A stretch of DNA of 64,000 nt from Phaeocystidibacter marisrubri (GCF_008933165.1 NZ_WBVQ01000002.1:581569-645568), one strand, 5' to 3'. Counted from the stretch's first letter, positions 9,372-18,892 are shown. The notes: generated by a model not told the origin, from the sequence alone. Translations and numbers: made by a program.

Positions 9372-9971
9372 ATGAACTTCCTTGCTCACCTTTATCTTTC
9401 ATTTGACGATCGCGAAGTGGCGATTGGGAATTTTGTAGCCGACTCCGTGAAAGGAGAAGGACTTCCCCATCACAGTGCACGAATCAAAACGGGAATTGCA
9501 CTACACCGAGCCATTGATGATTTTACAGATCATCACGACATTGTTCGACTGAGCAAACAAAGACTTTTTCCTAGGTATTCGCATTACAGTGCCGTGTTGG
9601 TCGACATTTTCTACGACCACTTCTTAGCTCTCAATTGGAAGAAGTGGCACAATGTTCCGCTCCGAGATTTCGCTCATTTTCACTACGAGTTTTTCCGGAG
9701 TAGGAAAGAAGACCTCCCAAAGCAAGTTCAGCACATGTTACCGTACATGATTCAATATGATTGGCTGACAAATTATGCGAAGTTTGAAGGAATGAAGAGG
9801 GTCCTTGGCGGCATGAGCCGAAGGGCATCGTTCAATTCCAAAATGGAGAAGGCCGTAGAAGAATTACACGAATTCCACGCTGAATTTCAGTCGGAGTTCA
9901 ATGCCTTTTTTCCTCAACTAATAGATTTCTCGAAAAGCAAACTCGACGAGCTAAAGAACAACGAAGAATGA
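9372..9971 (+). CDS. Acyl carrier protein phosphodiesterase-like protein (DUF479/AcpH family)
   Basis: The 199-residue protein opens with MNFLAHLYLSFDDREVAIGNFVAD and continues with KTGIALHRAIDDFTD and VLVDIFYDHFLALNW. This is the characteristic pattern of the AcpH/DUF479 family of HD-like metal-dependent hydrolases, which remove the 4'-phosphopantetheine from holo-ACP. The His and Asp residues in HRAIDDFTDHHD and DIFYDH are the likely metal ligands. Its stop overlaps the start of the next gene by 4 nt (ATGA). Activity on ACP is inferred from the family only; many Bacteroidota homologues are untested. Confidence 0.82.
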   Translation: MNFLAHLYLSFDDREVAIGNFVADSVKGEGLPHHSARIKTGIALHRAIDDFTDHHDIVRLSKQRLFPRYSHYSAVLVDIFYDHFLALNWKKWHNVPLRDFAHFHYEFFRSRKEDLPKQVQHMLPYMIQYDWLTNYAKFEGMKRVLGGMSRRASFNSKMEKAVEELHEFHAEFQSEFNAFFPQLIDFSKSKLDELKNNEE

Positions 9972-11512
9972 GTTCCGACCTAAATACTGATATGCACGTA
10001 GAGGTGCGCCACCTCGAACCTTCCGACTACAATTCACTCAAAGAGGCCATGCTCGCAGCCTATCCGGCCATTGACGATGCGTACTGGTCTAAAAAACACA
10101 TTCGAGACTTGCTCGAAACCTTTCCCGATGGTCAAATTGGGGTATATGTGAATGGGAAGCTGGTTGGAGCTGCGCTTTCACTCATTGTAGATTACTCGCT
10201 ATTTGGGGATAATCACACCTATGACAAAATCACAGGTGGGGAAACCTTCTCAACCCATACCGAAGATGGTGACACCTTGTATGGAATTGACATCTTCGTT
10301 CATCCCGATTTCCGAGGCCTTCGACTCGCCCGCCGACTCTATGATGCGAGAAAAGAAATCTGTGAGAACTTAAACCTTCGGGCCATCATGGCGGGCGGAC
10401 GAATTCCAAATTACGCTTCCTACGCCAACGAGCTCACGCCGAAGCAGTACATCGACAAGGTGAAGATCAAGGAAATCCACGACCCAACGTTGTCGTTTCA
10501 ACTTAGCAACGATTTTCACGTCAGAAAGGTGCTGAGAAACTACTTGCCAGGCGACAATGAATCGAAAGATTACGCTACACTGCTGGAGTGGATCAACATC
10601 TACTATCAACCCGAAGAAAAACTCATCAATTCCCCCAAACAGATTGTGCGATTGGGTCTGGTTCAGTGGCAAATGCGCCTCTTTCCAACTTTTGACTCCC
10701 TCGTCGAACAAATCGAATTCTTTGTGGATTCCGTTAGTGGATACGGCGCAGATTTCGCCTTATTCCCCGAATTATTCAACGCTCCACTTATGGAGAAGTA
10801 CAACAATTTGGGAGAGCGAGATGCCATCCGAGAAATGGCGGGATATACCGAGCGCTTGCTGGAGATCTTCCGCGACTTCGCTGTGAGCTATAATGTGAAC
10901 ATCATCACAGGGTCAATGCCGCGTATTGATGAAAAAGGCCACCTCAAGAATATCGCCTACTTATGTCACAGAAACGGAAATATCGATAGTTACGAGAAAA
11001 TCCATATCACCCCTGCAGAAGCTACAGCTTGGGGCATGCAAGGAGGAGACGTTCTCAAAGTATTTGAAACCGATGCGGGAAAGGTGGGAATTCTGATTTG
11101 CTACGACGTTGAGTTCCCTGAACTACCAAGACTATTGCGTGAACAAGGCATGCAATTGCTCTTTGTTCCGTTCTTAACCGACACCCAAAATGGATACATG
11201 AGGGTTCGATCATGTGCCATGGCTAGAGCCGTAGAAAACGAATGTTATGTGGCTATTGCAGGGTCGGTTGGAAACCTTCCGAGAGTAAACAACATGGACA
11301 TTCAATATGCCCAGTCTGCCGTATTCACCCCTTCTGATTTCGCATTCCCGACCAATCAAATCAAAGCAGAAGCCACTCCAAATACAGAGATGACTTTGAT
11401 TGCCGATGTTGATTATGATCTTTTAAAAGAACTCCACGTGCACGGAAGCGTACGAACCGTAAGTGACCGAAGAAAGGATTTGTATCAATTGAAGTGGATC
11501 GGAAAGTCTTAA
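9968..11512 (+). CDS. Fusion of GNAT acetyltransferase and nitrilase-superfamily amidohydrolase
   Basis: This 514-residue protein joins two enzymes. Residues about 10-210 are a GNAT N-acyltransferase domain with the acetyl-CoA loop segment VHPDFRGLRLARRLYDARK (about 112-130). Residues about 225-505 are a carbon-nitrogen hydrolase domain with a complete catalytic triad: E268 in FPELF, K344 in YEKIHITP, and C378 in LICYDVEFPE. Such GNAT-nitrilase fusions are a known branch of the nitrilase superfamily, but their substrate is not established to my knowledge. The start overlaps the acpH-like gene by 4 nt. Its TAA stop shares the palindrome TTAA with the convergent gene at 11509, leaving no room for a terminator. 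Confidence 0.88.
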   Translation: MSSDLNTDMHVEVRHLEPSDYNSLKEAMLAAYPAIDDAYWSKKHIRDLLETFPDGQIGVYVNGKLVGAALSLIVDYSLFGDNHTYDKITGGETFSTHTEDGDTLYGIDIFVHPDFRGLRLARRLYDARKEICENLNLRAIMAGGRIPNYASYANELTPKQYIDKVKIKEIHDPTLSFQLSNDFHVRKVLRNYLPGDNESKDYATLLEWINIYYQPEEKLINSPKQIVRLGLVQWQMRLFPTFDSLVEQIEFFVDSVSGYGADFALFPELFNAPLMEKYNNLGERDAIREMAGYTERLLEIFRDFAVSYNVNIITGSMPRIDEKGHLKNIAYLCHRNGNIDSYEKIHITPAEATAWGMQGGDVLKVFETDAGKVGILICYDVEFPELPRLLREQGMQLLFVPFLTDTQNGYMRVRSCAMARAVENECYVAIAGSVGNLPRVNNMDIQYAQSAVFTPSDFAFPTNQIKAEATPNTEMTLIADVDYDLLKELHVHGSVRTVSDRRKDLYQLKWIGKS

Positions 11513-12099
11513 ATCCCTACAAATATTCCCGCCCGAACATTGCCTAATACCCCATAGCCCCCAGACAGGGAAACACCGTACTTGCGTCCATAGCGCATTG
11601 AAAGTGCATCCACTTGGTAGTGATAGTCGTACTGCGTATAGTCAAAATCTTGACGGACCTCCTTGCTGAAAACCCCGTTATCCATTCCAAAACCTACCAA
11701 AACACCACTTCCCAAATAAAAGTATTCGGTTCGGTAATAGTACCACTCTAATCCGGCAGTAACCGTCAGGTGTGTAAGGAATAGTGATGATTCATACGTG
11801 GCATTTCCACTGACCAAATCCGAGGTTGAACGCTCAAGAGATAGATTGACATTGAGGGTTACCATTCCGTCGCTCACGTCGCGACCGTAATGAAAAAGCA
11901 ACACAGGTGTGGAAACTGTATTCGTCCGCAAAAAGGTAACATCGTCATCTTCATTAATGAATGCAGAAGGAACCGTTTGGTACGAGTGATAACCGACCGA
12001 CAGACCTACGCGTTGAATTGGCAAAACTTCCTCTTGCCCATAGACGAAAACGGACAATAGTGATAAGACAGCAGCAATTCCAAAACTCTTCATGCGCAT
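11509..12099 (-). CDS. Exported outer-membrane beta-barrel-like protein, unknown function
   Basis: The 196-residue product has a signal peptide (MRMKSFGIAAVLSLLSVFVYGQ, cleavage after about residue 21). The mature part has alternating hydrophobic/polar strands rich in Tyr and Gly (VGLSVGYHSYQ, LEWYYYRTEYFYLGSGVLVGFG, KYGVSLSGGYGVLGNVRAGIFVGI) and ends in hydrophobic residues. This is typical of a small eight-stranded outer-membrane barrel. I recognise no named family. A second ATG at 12093 would also preserve the signal peptide. It converges on the GNAT-nitrilase gene, with overlapping stop codons. Confidence 0.6.
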   Translation of the reverse strand: MRMKSFGIAAVLSLLSVFVYGQEEVLPIQRVGLSVGYHSYQTVPSAFINEDDDVTFLRTNTVSTPVLLFHYGRDVSDGMVTLNVNLSLERSTSDLVSGNATYESSLFLTHLTVTAGLEWYYYRTEYFYLGSGVLVGFGMDNGVFSKEVRQDFDYTQYDYHYQVDALSMRYGRKYGVSLSGGYGVLGNVRAGIFVGI

Positions 12100-12268
12100 A
12101 CATTCATTTCAACAAATATCGAGGATAAAATTAGAACGTCAATAGTACTTCCTTCGTGCCTCCAATAGCCTTCTAGCACATATACATTATCCCTCACCGA
12201 GGACGATATTTCGTTAAAAGTATTTATTCTTGCCACCAATTAACCAATCAACGTTTCCTACTAACCTG

Positions 12269-13738
12269 ATGAAACATCTCAATCTAATTCTCCTATTCTC
12301 CATTCTACTGGGTTGTAGTCCATCAGAATCCACCTCTAACTTAGAGCCCATGGGATCTGAAAATGTAGCCTACAAATGGGGACAAATGGCTCTTGAAGCA
12401 ACCGCACTAGATACCGAAAGGTTCAAACCTAGACCGACCATTACCTCCCGATATCTCGGATTGATTTTCACTTCTGTTTTTGATGCTTGGTCGCGATATG
12501 ACTCAGAAGCGATCCCGGTTTACTTAGACGGCGTTAGTCGTAGACCGACAGAAGAGCAAACACTCAAAAATAAAGAAATCGCGATCAGCTATGCGGCATA
12601 CAGAACCATGCTTGAGTATTATTACTCTGACTCTGCACTGTTCTCTGAGTTCATGGTTGAACTCGGCCTAGACCCTTCCAATACAAGCACAGACCCATCA
12701 ACCCCAGAAGGCATTGGCAACTTGGCGGCCTTGGCAGTGATCGAAGCCCGAAAAGGAGATGGCTCCAACCAATACGGCGAAGAAGTAGACACCTTGAGTG
12801 TACCTTATTTCGACTATACTTACTATCAGCCTGTCAATTCTGTAGACACCAATGTTGATATTAACCGATGGCAACCTAAGTACTTTAGTGATGGCGCAGG
12901 TGGACAATTTGCACCAAGTTGCTTGACACCTTTCTGGCAAAATGTAAAGCCCATCAGCATGACTTCCGGCGATCAGTTCCGCCCAGGTCCTCCACCAATG
13001 GTGGGTTCGGAGCAACTCAAAGAAGAAGTGGCTCAAGTGGTTGAAATGCAAGCCAATCTTACCGATCAACAAAAGGCCTTGGTAGAGTTCATGCGCGATG
13101 GCCCTCAATCAGTACAGCAAGCGGGGCACTGGCTCAAATTTGCACAAGATGTATCCATCCGAGACAATCACACGCTTGATCAAGATGTAAAGATGTACTT
13201 CCTCAATCAAGTTGTGGCAATGGATGCCTTTATCGCTTCATGGGATTCAAAAATGTACTATGACTATGCACGACCTTTCGCATTGGTTCATGAATATTAT
13301 GGCGGAAAGACCATCACCGCGTGGGGCGGAGAAGGATATGGTATGATAGAAATGGATGGAAACGACTGGCGTCCGTATTCACCATCCATCTTCTTATGTC
13401 CTCCATTCCCTAGTTACACTTCCGGACATAGCACAATTAGCGGTGCTTGTGCTGAAGCACTAAAATATTGGACAGGAAGTGATGAATTTGGCGTAGAAGT
13501 AGAATGGGTAGCTGGTTGTTTAACGGAACAAGATCGCTTGGGCGATACCGTAACATTGAGCTTCCCAACTTTCACAGACGCCGCAGAACAGGCCGGCATT
13601 TCAAGATTGTATGGAGGATATCACATCCAGGCCGACAACATTGCTGGATTGGAGCTTGGTAGAGATGTTGCTCGAAACGCGTGGAGCTTTTACATGAAGC
13701 ACGTTCCAAGTGCTAGTTCTCCTTTTGAATCAAAGTAG
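12269..13738 (+). CDS. Vanadium-dependent haloperoxidase / PAP2-superfamily lipoprotein
   Basis: With the start at ATG 12269 the 489-residue product begins MKHLNLILLFSILLGC, a lipoprotein signal with Cys16 as the acylated residue. An upstream in-frame start adds 13 non-hydrophobic residues and is less likely. The vanadate/phosphate-binding signature of this superfamily is complete: K-x6-RP in KMYYDYARP, PSYTSGHS (around residue 380) and S-R-x5-H-x3-D in SRLYGGYHIQAD (around 447). Family members are either vanadium haloperoxidases or acid phosphatases. The long N-terminal helical region favours the haloperoxidase-like group, but substrate and halide use cannot be read from sequence. A strong terminator follows. 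The neighbouring operon encodes a VCBS/ASPIC lipoprotein, a partner often seen near such genes in Bacteroidota (from memory). Confidence 0.85.
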   Translation: MKHLNLILLFSILLGCSPSESTSNLEPMGSENVAYKWGQMALEATALDTERFKPRPTITSRYLGLIFTSVFDAWSRYDSEAIPVYLDGVSRRPTEEQTLKNKEIAISYAAYRTMLEYYYSDSALFSEFMVELGLDPSNTSTDPSTPEGIGNLAALAVIEARKGDGSNQYGEEVDTLSVPYFDYTYYQPVNSVDTNVDINRWQPKYFSDGAGGQFAPSCLTPFWQNVKPISMTSGDQFRPGPPPMVGSEQLKEEVAQVVEMQANLTDQQKALVEFMRDGPQSVQQAGHWLKFAQDVSIRDNHTLDQDVKMYFLNQVVAMDAFIASWDSKMYYDYARPFALVHEYYGGKTITAWGGEGYGMIEMDGNDWRPYSPSIFLCPPFPSYTSGHSTISGACAEALKYWTGSDEFGVEVEWVAGCLTEQDRLGDTVTLSFPTFTDAAEQAGISRLYGGYHIQADNIAGLELGRDVARNAWSFYMKHVPSASSPFESK

Positions 13739-13774
13739 GAATATCCCTTCTACTTTTTTCCATTCTACACCATG

Positions 13775-13829
13775 AATTCTCGGTAATCGTTGAAGTCCAT
13801 TCAATGAATTACCGAGAATTTTTGTTTTA
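13775..13829 (+). terminator. Terminator after the haloperoxidase-like gene
   Basis: A perfect 13-bp stem (13775-13787 with 13808-13820) has a 20-nt loop and is followed by TTTTGTTTT. It separates the haloperoxidase gene from the downstream surface operon. Confidence 0.85.
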
Positions 13830-13910
13830 CTCCTCTTAATATACACCTACATATCAAATAGTTAGAAGCTGAAAATAGAAGTTAAAAGTCTGCATTTGTC
13901 GTAACGCTGA

Positions 13911-13946
13911 TTTGGTGAGGTTTTCAAAAAATTTACTTTACTTTTG
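13911..13946 (+). promoter_or_regulatory. Bacteroidota promoter for the surface operon
   Basis: TTTG at 13911-13914 and TACTTTTG at 13939-13946 match the -33/-7 consensus with a 24-nt spacer (slightly long). The predicted 5' leader to the ATG at 14022 is about 70 nt. The 13739-14021 gap holds this and the preceding terminator only. Confidence 0.65.
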
Positions 13947-14021
13947 ACCTAACCAACTTACTCAACTACGAACTGTTTTGCGATAGACGTAGTTGGACAT
14001 ACCTACTAACCAACCTCCGCT

Positions 14022-15476
14022 ATGAGCGAAAGACTATTCCCTATAGCTTTCCTTAGACAGTTTGTGGCTGTCTTTGTATTCACGACAATTTTACTTGCTC
14101 CTGAATCAGGAAAAGCTCAGTGTACAACACCCGGTCCGGGCGAAGTTGCTATTGAAATTGTTTTCGAAGCCGACGGCTTTGGTACAGAGATTTCATGGAA
14201 TTTACAGGATAGTGCAACTGGAAACCTTTATGCATCTGTTGGTTCCGGCTCTTACAACTCAAACAACGTATATGGCCCAACGGCCCTTCCTCAACACCAG
14301 TTATGTCTTCCAACGAATCAAACATTGAAGCTCAATGCATTTGATTCATTTGGCGATGGTTGGAATGGAGGTACGTTCTATGCACGATACGCAGAAACCC
14401 AGGACACTGCATTTAGTTACACCTTGGCATCTGGATCAACAGGAGTAGCCTATTTCCAAGTAGAACCTGTCCTTAAAAAAGTAAGCATCTGTCAAGGGGA
14501 ATCATCTCCCGCGCTTGTGATAGATGACACCATAGCACTAGACTCGGGCCAATACATCTACTCTTGGGAAGAGTCCTTTGATAGAGCGACTTGGGCAGCC
14601 GCACCTAGTTGGAATGGTGATCCATATTCATATCAGCCATTGGGCTCAAGAACAGATACCAGTTACTATCGTCGTATCGCGATTGATTCCGCAGCTAGCG
14701 ATACAATTATCGATGAAATTAATCTCATTGTACCAGATTCACTATTGATTGACTCTGTACTCATCGATTCTTCCTTCTGTGCTGGAGTTGATGATGGGTC
14801 CATCACCCTCTATATCAGCGGTGGTGCTCCTCCTTATTCTTACTCCTGGAGCGACAATAGTACTGCGGGTAACCGAACAGGATTGGCTCCAGGTATTTAC
14901 TCTGTAGTAGTTAGTGATCAAACAGGATGTATGGATTCTATCACCGTAGAAGTAGCCGCAGTTGCTCCGTTTGAAGCGAATATTGCCATAGACGATAGTT
15001 TATTGTGCTATTCCGATACGCTAGCCGCACTCTCTTTAACGGGCTTCACCGCCAATGCAAACATCACCTACCTGTGGAGTACAGGAGACACGACGCAATC
15101 CATTGACTCCTTGACTGCTGGCACTTATTGGGGCCGCGCTACCGACACGTCTACAGGTTGTATTGCCAGCGATACGATTACTCTAGTGCAACCTGATACG
15201 CTTGTGATTGACTCCATTGTATTGAGCAACAATGTGTCTTGTTACGGTGGAAGTGATGGTAGTGTGACCGTTTACCACACGGGCGGTACGGGTGTCGTTA
15301 CGTACACCTTTACTGGACTGAACACAAGTGTGGTTCTCAATGATCCGAATGCACTTATAGCCGACGATTACACGGTCTTAGTTACTGATGAAAATGGATG
15401 TACCTCGGTCAATACCGTAAATATTACGGTTGGAAACGATCGACAAGAGCTCGACGGCGGGTCCATAGGTAATTAA
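14022..15476 (+). CDS. Exported SprB-repeat protein without a T9SS sorting domain
   Basis: The 484-residue product has a signal peptide ending in ...GKAQ (to about residue 33). The mature N-terminal module (34-145) carries DSFGDGWNGG at 108-117. A second module (about 150-245) contains the W-x-x-S-x-D pattern and YYRR. Three SprB-type repeats (Cys-x-G-x-x-D/GS, SYSW, AG-Y-V-x-D/T-G-C) start near residues 255, 326 (degenerate) and 404. SprB repeats occur in gliding adhesins and other cell-surface proteins of Bacteroidota. The first 245 residues are homologous to the start of the 1518-residue protein two genes downstream. Unlike that protein, it stops right after the last repeat (...DRQELDGGSIGN), with no type A or B sorting domain. 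No frameshift explains this: the next gene starts 11 bp later with its own signal peptide. Confidence 0.8.
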   Translation: MSERLFPIAFLRQFVAVFVFTTILLAPESGKAQCTTPGPGEVAIEIVFEADGFGTEISWNLQDSATGNLYASVGSGSYNSNNVYGPTALPQHQLCLPTNQTLKLNAFDSFGDGWNGGTFYARYAETQDTAFSYTLASGSTGVAYFQVEPVLKKVSICQGESSPALVIDDTIALDSGQYIYSWEESFDRATWAAAPSWNGDPYSYQPLGSRTDTSYYRRIAIDSAASDTIIDEINLIVPDSLLIDSVLIDSSFCAGVDDGSITLYISGGAPPYSYSWSDNSTAGNRTGLAPGIYSVVVSDQTGCMDSITVEVAAVAPFEANIAIDDSLLCYSDTLAALSLTGFTANANITYLWSTGDTTQSIDSLTAGTYWGRATDTSTGCIASDTITLVQPDTLVIDSIVLSNNVSCYGGSDGSVTVYHTGGTGVVTYTFTGLNTSVVLNDPNALIADDYTVLVTDENGCTSVNTVNITVGNDRQELDGGSIGN

Positions 15477-15487
15477 GATCCTCATAA

Positions 15488-18400
15488 ATGTTACCTATGA
15501 ACTCCAGCTTGAAATATTACATTTCGGTGCTAGGGCTACTTCCCCTATTGCTATTGTCGAATGGGTGTTCTGAAAGCACGTCTTCAGATGAAGATGATCC
15601 TTCAGAAACGGAATCCCCGCTCTTTACTTCAAAGAGTCCTTCAGCAACAGGGTTATCGTTCTACAACAGGCTAGAAGAGAACATCTTCTCCCATGAGAAT
15701 GTGCTCACGTTTGAGAACTATTACAACGGCAGTGGTGTAGCGGCAGGTGATCTCAATAACGATGGTTTGCCAGACATTTACTTTGGCTCAAACACCAGCC
15801 CGAATGCCCTCTACAAAAACCTGGGCAATTGGAAATTTGAAGCCGTTGAAGATCCCATTCTACAAGCTACAGATCGTTGGACAAACGGTGTGAGTATGGC
15901 GGATGTCAATCAAGATGGTCTTCTCGATATTTACATTGCTTGTGGTGGACCTTCTATCGACCCAGAAAAGCGCAGAAATAAGCTTTTCATCAACGAAGGC
16001 AACTTCAAATTTAGAGAAGCAGCTGCTGAATACGGCGTGGATGATTCCAATTGGTCTACGCACTCTTCCTTCTTTGACTATGACGGTGATGGCGACCTCG
16101 ACCTCTTTGTGATGAATCACACCACATATTGGGGCGTTCGTATTCCAGAAGTGGTTGAGTTAATGAAAGACACGGCTAATATGCTTCTGGCTACCAACCA
16201 CCTCTACCGGAATGATGGCGAAGCAGGCTTCACTGACGTTACCATTGAAGCGGGCATTTTGGCCTACGGATATGGCCTTGGACTCGCTACAACAGACATC
16301 AACAATGACGGGCTAACCGACATCTACGTGGCCAATGACTATTCCGTTCCAGATTTCATGTACATCAATCGCGGAGATGGAACTTTTGTAGATGAACAAA
16401 AGGAACGCACACGTCAAATCACCTACTTCGGTATGGGCGTGGATGTAGCAGATTTGAACAATGACCTGAGTCCAGAGATTTTGGTGGTAGATATGGCCAT
16501 TGACGATCACTACCGCAGTAAAACGCTCATGGCTAGTATGAATACTCAGTTGTTCTACTACCTCACCGAAAACTTGAAGCTCCCTCATCAATACATGTTC
16601 AACAGCCTTCAATTCAATGATGGTACTGGACATTTTGTGAATGTGGCTCACCAAACGGGTCTTGCAAAAAGCGATTGGTCTTGGACAGCACTCATGCAGG
16701 ATTTTGATGGGGATTCATACAAGGACATTTTCATCAGCAATGGCATTCGTAGATATCCTCGCGACAACGACTTCCGCATGGCTATGCAAAAGGCCAAAGA
16801 CGAAAACGGAGGGTCTGTTCCAAACGAGTTGAAGGAAGAACTCTTCGCTATGATGCCAAGTATTCCACTTTCTAACGAATACTACCGCAATAGAGGCGGC
16901 GATATGAAGTTCGATAAACTCCGTTCGGCTTTTGGCAACGACTCAGCCTATACCTACGGGGTAGCTTATGCCGACTTTGACCAAGATGGCGACCTCGACT
17001 TGGTGATGAACAACATTGACGATACGGCTTTCGTCTTTGAGAACACGACGGTGAATAACTTCCTCCGACTGGATCTTAGAAAGAGTGAAAACGGTCCAAG
17101 TGACTACAATGCCAAAGCCTATATCAAAACGCCATTAGGATGGCAGTATCAAGAGTTGTCTCCTATTCACGGATACTTCTCTTCGATGGAGCCCGTTCTT
17201 TACTTTGGCGTTGAAAAAGAGAACACTGTAGAAGAAGTTTGGATTAAATGGTCAAACGGCAGTTGGAGCAAGAAGGAGAATGTGAATGTCAATCAAACGC
17301 TCACGTTAGTAGCTTCTGCTCAAAACATGACAGCGGCGGGTCCAGATGTCTTGAACAAGTCGAGTAATTCACTCATCAACGCCCTTTCTACCTCAAACGC
17401 ACCTATTACCCATCGCCATTACGACGAACCCTACAATGAGTTCGCTGCAGAGATTCTGTTGCCGCATTCGCAAGGTAGACTTGGTCCATCTGCGGCTGTG
17501 GGTGATGCTAACGGCGATGGACTTGATGATTTATACCTAGGTGGAGGTAAGCACCAAGCAGGCGCGTTGTACTTCCAAAACCCAGATGGAAGTTTTGACC
17601 TAGCTCCAGTTCAACCATGGACAGAAGATTTCCGATCTGAAGACATGGGAGCACTGTTCTTTGACTTTGATAACGACGGCGACCAAGACTTGTATGTATG
17701 CTCTGGTGGTGGTTCAGAAATGCTGCAATACGATGCATCTGTTCTCACCGACCGATTGTATGAAAATACCGGAAATGGTGAGTTCACCCGCAATAGCAGC
17801 GTACTTCCGAATTGGTCGAGCAGTACCAAAGTGGTTACCGCGGCCGACATCGACAACGATGGTGATTTAGACCTCTTTGTAGGAGGACGAACGTCTCCTG
17901 CGGCATATCCAACCATTCCTGCATCTAAGCTCCTCATCAATGAGAATGGAGTTTATAAGGATAAAACCATTGAGTACTTCGGAACCTATAAACTGGGCAT
18001 GATTGCCGCAGCAGAGTGGGCAGACTTTAATGGCGATGACAAACTCGACTTAGTTCTAGCCGGTGAATGGATGCCAATCAGTTTATACCTACAAGGTGAA
18101 AACACGTTTGAAGAATCTGGCGCCAGCTACGGTTTATCGAATACTGAAGGATGGTGGCACAGTTTGTTGATTGATGATTTCAACGGCGATGGCACACCTG
18201 ACATCATTGCTGGAAATCTGGGAGAGAACAACAAATTCCACCCAAGTCTAGAGCATCCTCTCTTCTTGTTTGCCAATAACTTTGATGGAGAGCGAAACAT
18301 TGATATCGTTCTTGCCAAAGAATACCATGACAAACTTGTACCCGTACGAGGTAGAGAGTGTTCGTCTCAACAAATGCCTTTCCTGAAAGATAAGTTTCCA

Positions 18401-18868
18401 CAGTATGCCGATTTTGCTTCGGCTTCACTTGAAGAAATTTACGGCAAAGAAATGTTGGATGAAGCCCTTCAGTTTAGAGCAGTTACTTTCAGCTCTACGG
18501 CATTTATGAGCAGCAGTGATGGATACGAAGCCCAGAAGCTTCCATTCCAAGCTCAGCTATCACCTGTGAATGCCTTCATTGCAATGGATCTAAACGCAGA
18601 TGGTCGAAAAGACTTGATGGGTGTAGGTAACCATTACATCACAGAACCAGAGACCCCTCGATACGATGCAGGATCTGGCTTCATCCTACTTCACAACGAG
18701 GATGGCAGTTGGACGTACACCCCTAGTGGATTGTACTGTCCAAATGATGCGAAAGACCTAAAACTCATTCGCAGAAAAGTTGCCCCTCCTCTATTGGTGG
18801 TTCCGAACAATGCGGACACCACCCAATTCTTCGAATTACAGTTAAGCTCAACAACCAAAGACTCCTAA
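15488..18868 (+). CDS. Surface lipoprotein with FG-GAP/VCBS repeats and ASPIC/UnbV domain
   Basis: This 1126-residue lipoprotein begins MLPMNSSLKYYISVLG or, at ATG 15497, MNSSLKYYI. A hydrophobic stretch ends ...LLLLSNGC. The residues after Cys are strongly acidic (SESTSSDEDDPSE), resembling the Bacteroidota lipoprotein export signal for surface exposure. At least thirteen Ca2+-binding FG-GAP/VCBS loops of the form D-x-N/D-x-D-G-x-x-D-I/L-Y/F are visible (e.g. DLNNDGLPDIYFG, DYDGDGDLDLFV, DFNGDGTPDIIAG). They form two beta-propeller blocks on either side of an ASPIC/UnbV domain (about residues 523-600, NFLRLDL...VEEVWIKWSNG). The architecture matches the CRTAC1-like family, whose function in bacteria is not established. 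It is second in a four-gene operon, 11 bp after the SprB protein and 24 bp before the large adhesin. Confidence 0.88.
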   Translation: MLPMNSSLKYYISVLGLLPLLLLSNGCSESTSSDEDDPSETESPLFTSKSPSATGLSFYNRLEENIFSHENVLTFENYYNGSGVAAGDLNNDGLPDIYFGSNTSPNALYKNLGNWKFEAVEDPILQATDRWTNGVSMADVNQDGLLDIYIACGGPSIDPEKRRNKLFINEGNFKFREAAAEYGVDDSNWSTHSSFFDYDGDGDLDLFVMNHTTYWGVRIPEVVELMKDTANMLLATNHLYRNDGEAGFTDVTIEAGILAYGYGLGLATTDINNDGLTDIYVANDYSVPDFMYINRGDGTFVDEQKERTRQITYFGMGVDVADLNNDLSPEILVVDMAIDDHYRSKTLMASMNTQLFYYLTENLKLPHQYMFNSLQFNDGTGHFVNVAHQTGLAKSDWSWTALMQDFDGDSYKDIFISNGIRRYPRDNDFRMAMQKAKDENGGSVPNELKEELFAMMPSIPLSNEYYRNRGGDMKFDKLRSAFGNDSAYTYGVAYADFDQDGDLDLVMNNIDDTAFVFENTTVNNFLRLDLRKSENGPSDYNAKAYIKTPLGWQYQELSPIHGYFSSMEPVLYFGVEKENTVEEVWIKWSNGSWSKKENVNVNQTLTLVASAQNMTAAGPDVLNKSSNSLINALSTSNAPITHRHYDEPYNEFAAEILLPHSQGRLGPSAAVGDANGDGLDDLYLGGGKHQAGALYFQNPDGSFDLAPVQPWTEDFRSEDMGALFFDFDNDGDQDLYVCSGGGSEMLQYDASVLTDRLYENTGNGEFTRNSSVLPNWSSSTKVVTAADIDNDGDLDLFVGGRTSPAAYPTIPASKLLINENGVYKDKTIEYFGTYKLGMIAAAEWADFNGDDKLDLVLAGEWMPISLYLQGENTFEESGASYGLSNTEGWWHSLLIDDFNGDGTPDIIAGNLGENNKFHPSLEHPLFLFANNFDGERNIDIVLAKEYHDKLVPVRGRECSSQQMPFLKDKFPQYADFASASLEEIYGKEMLDEALQFRAVTFSSTAFMSSSDGYEAQKLPFQAQLSPVNAFIAMDLNADGRKDLMGVGNHYITEPETPRYDAGSGFILLHNEDGSWTYTPSGLYCPNDAKDLKLIRRKVAPPLLVVPNNADTTQFFELQLSSTTKDS

Positions 18869-18892
18869 CCACAGACTCCTAACCTTGAGATT

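Noticed and set aside
15400-15500. Frameshift that would have removed a T9SS domain from the 484-residue SprB protein
   Set aside because: The following frame starts 11 bp on with its own lipoprotein signal, and no sorting-domain remnant is visible.
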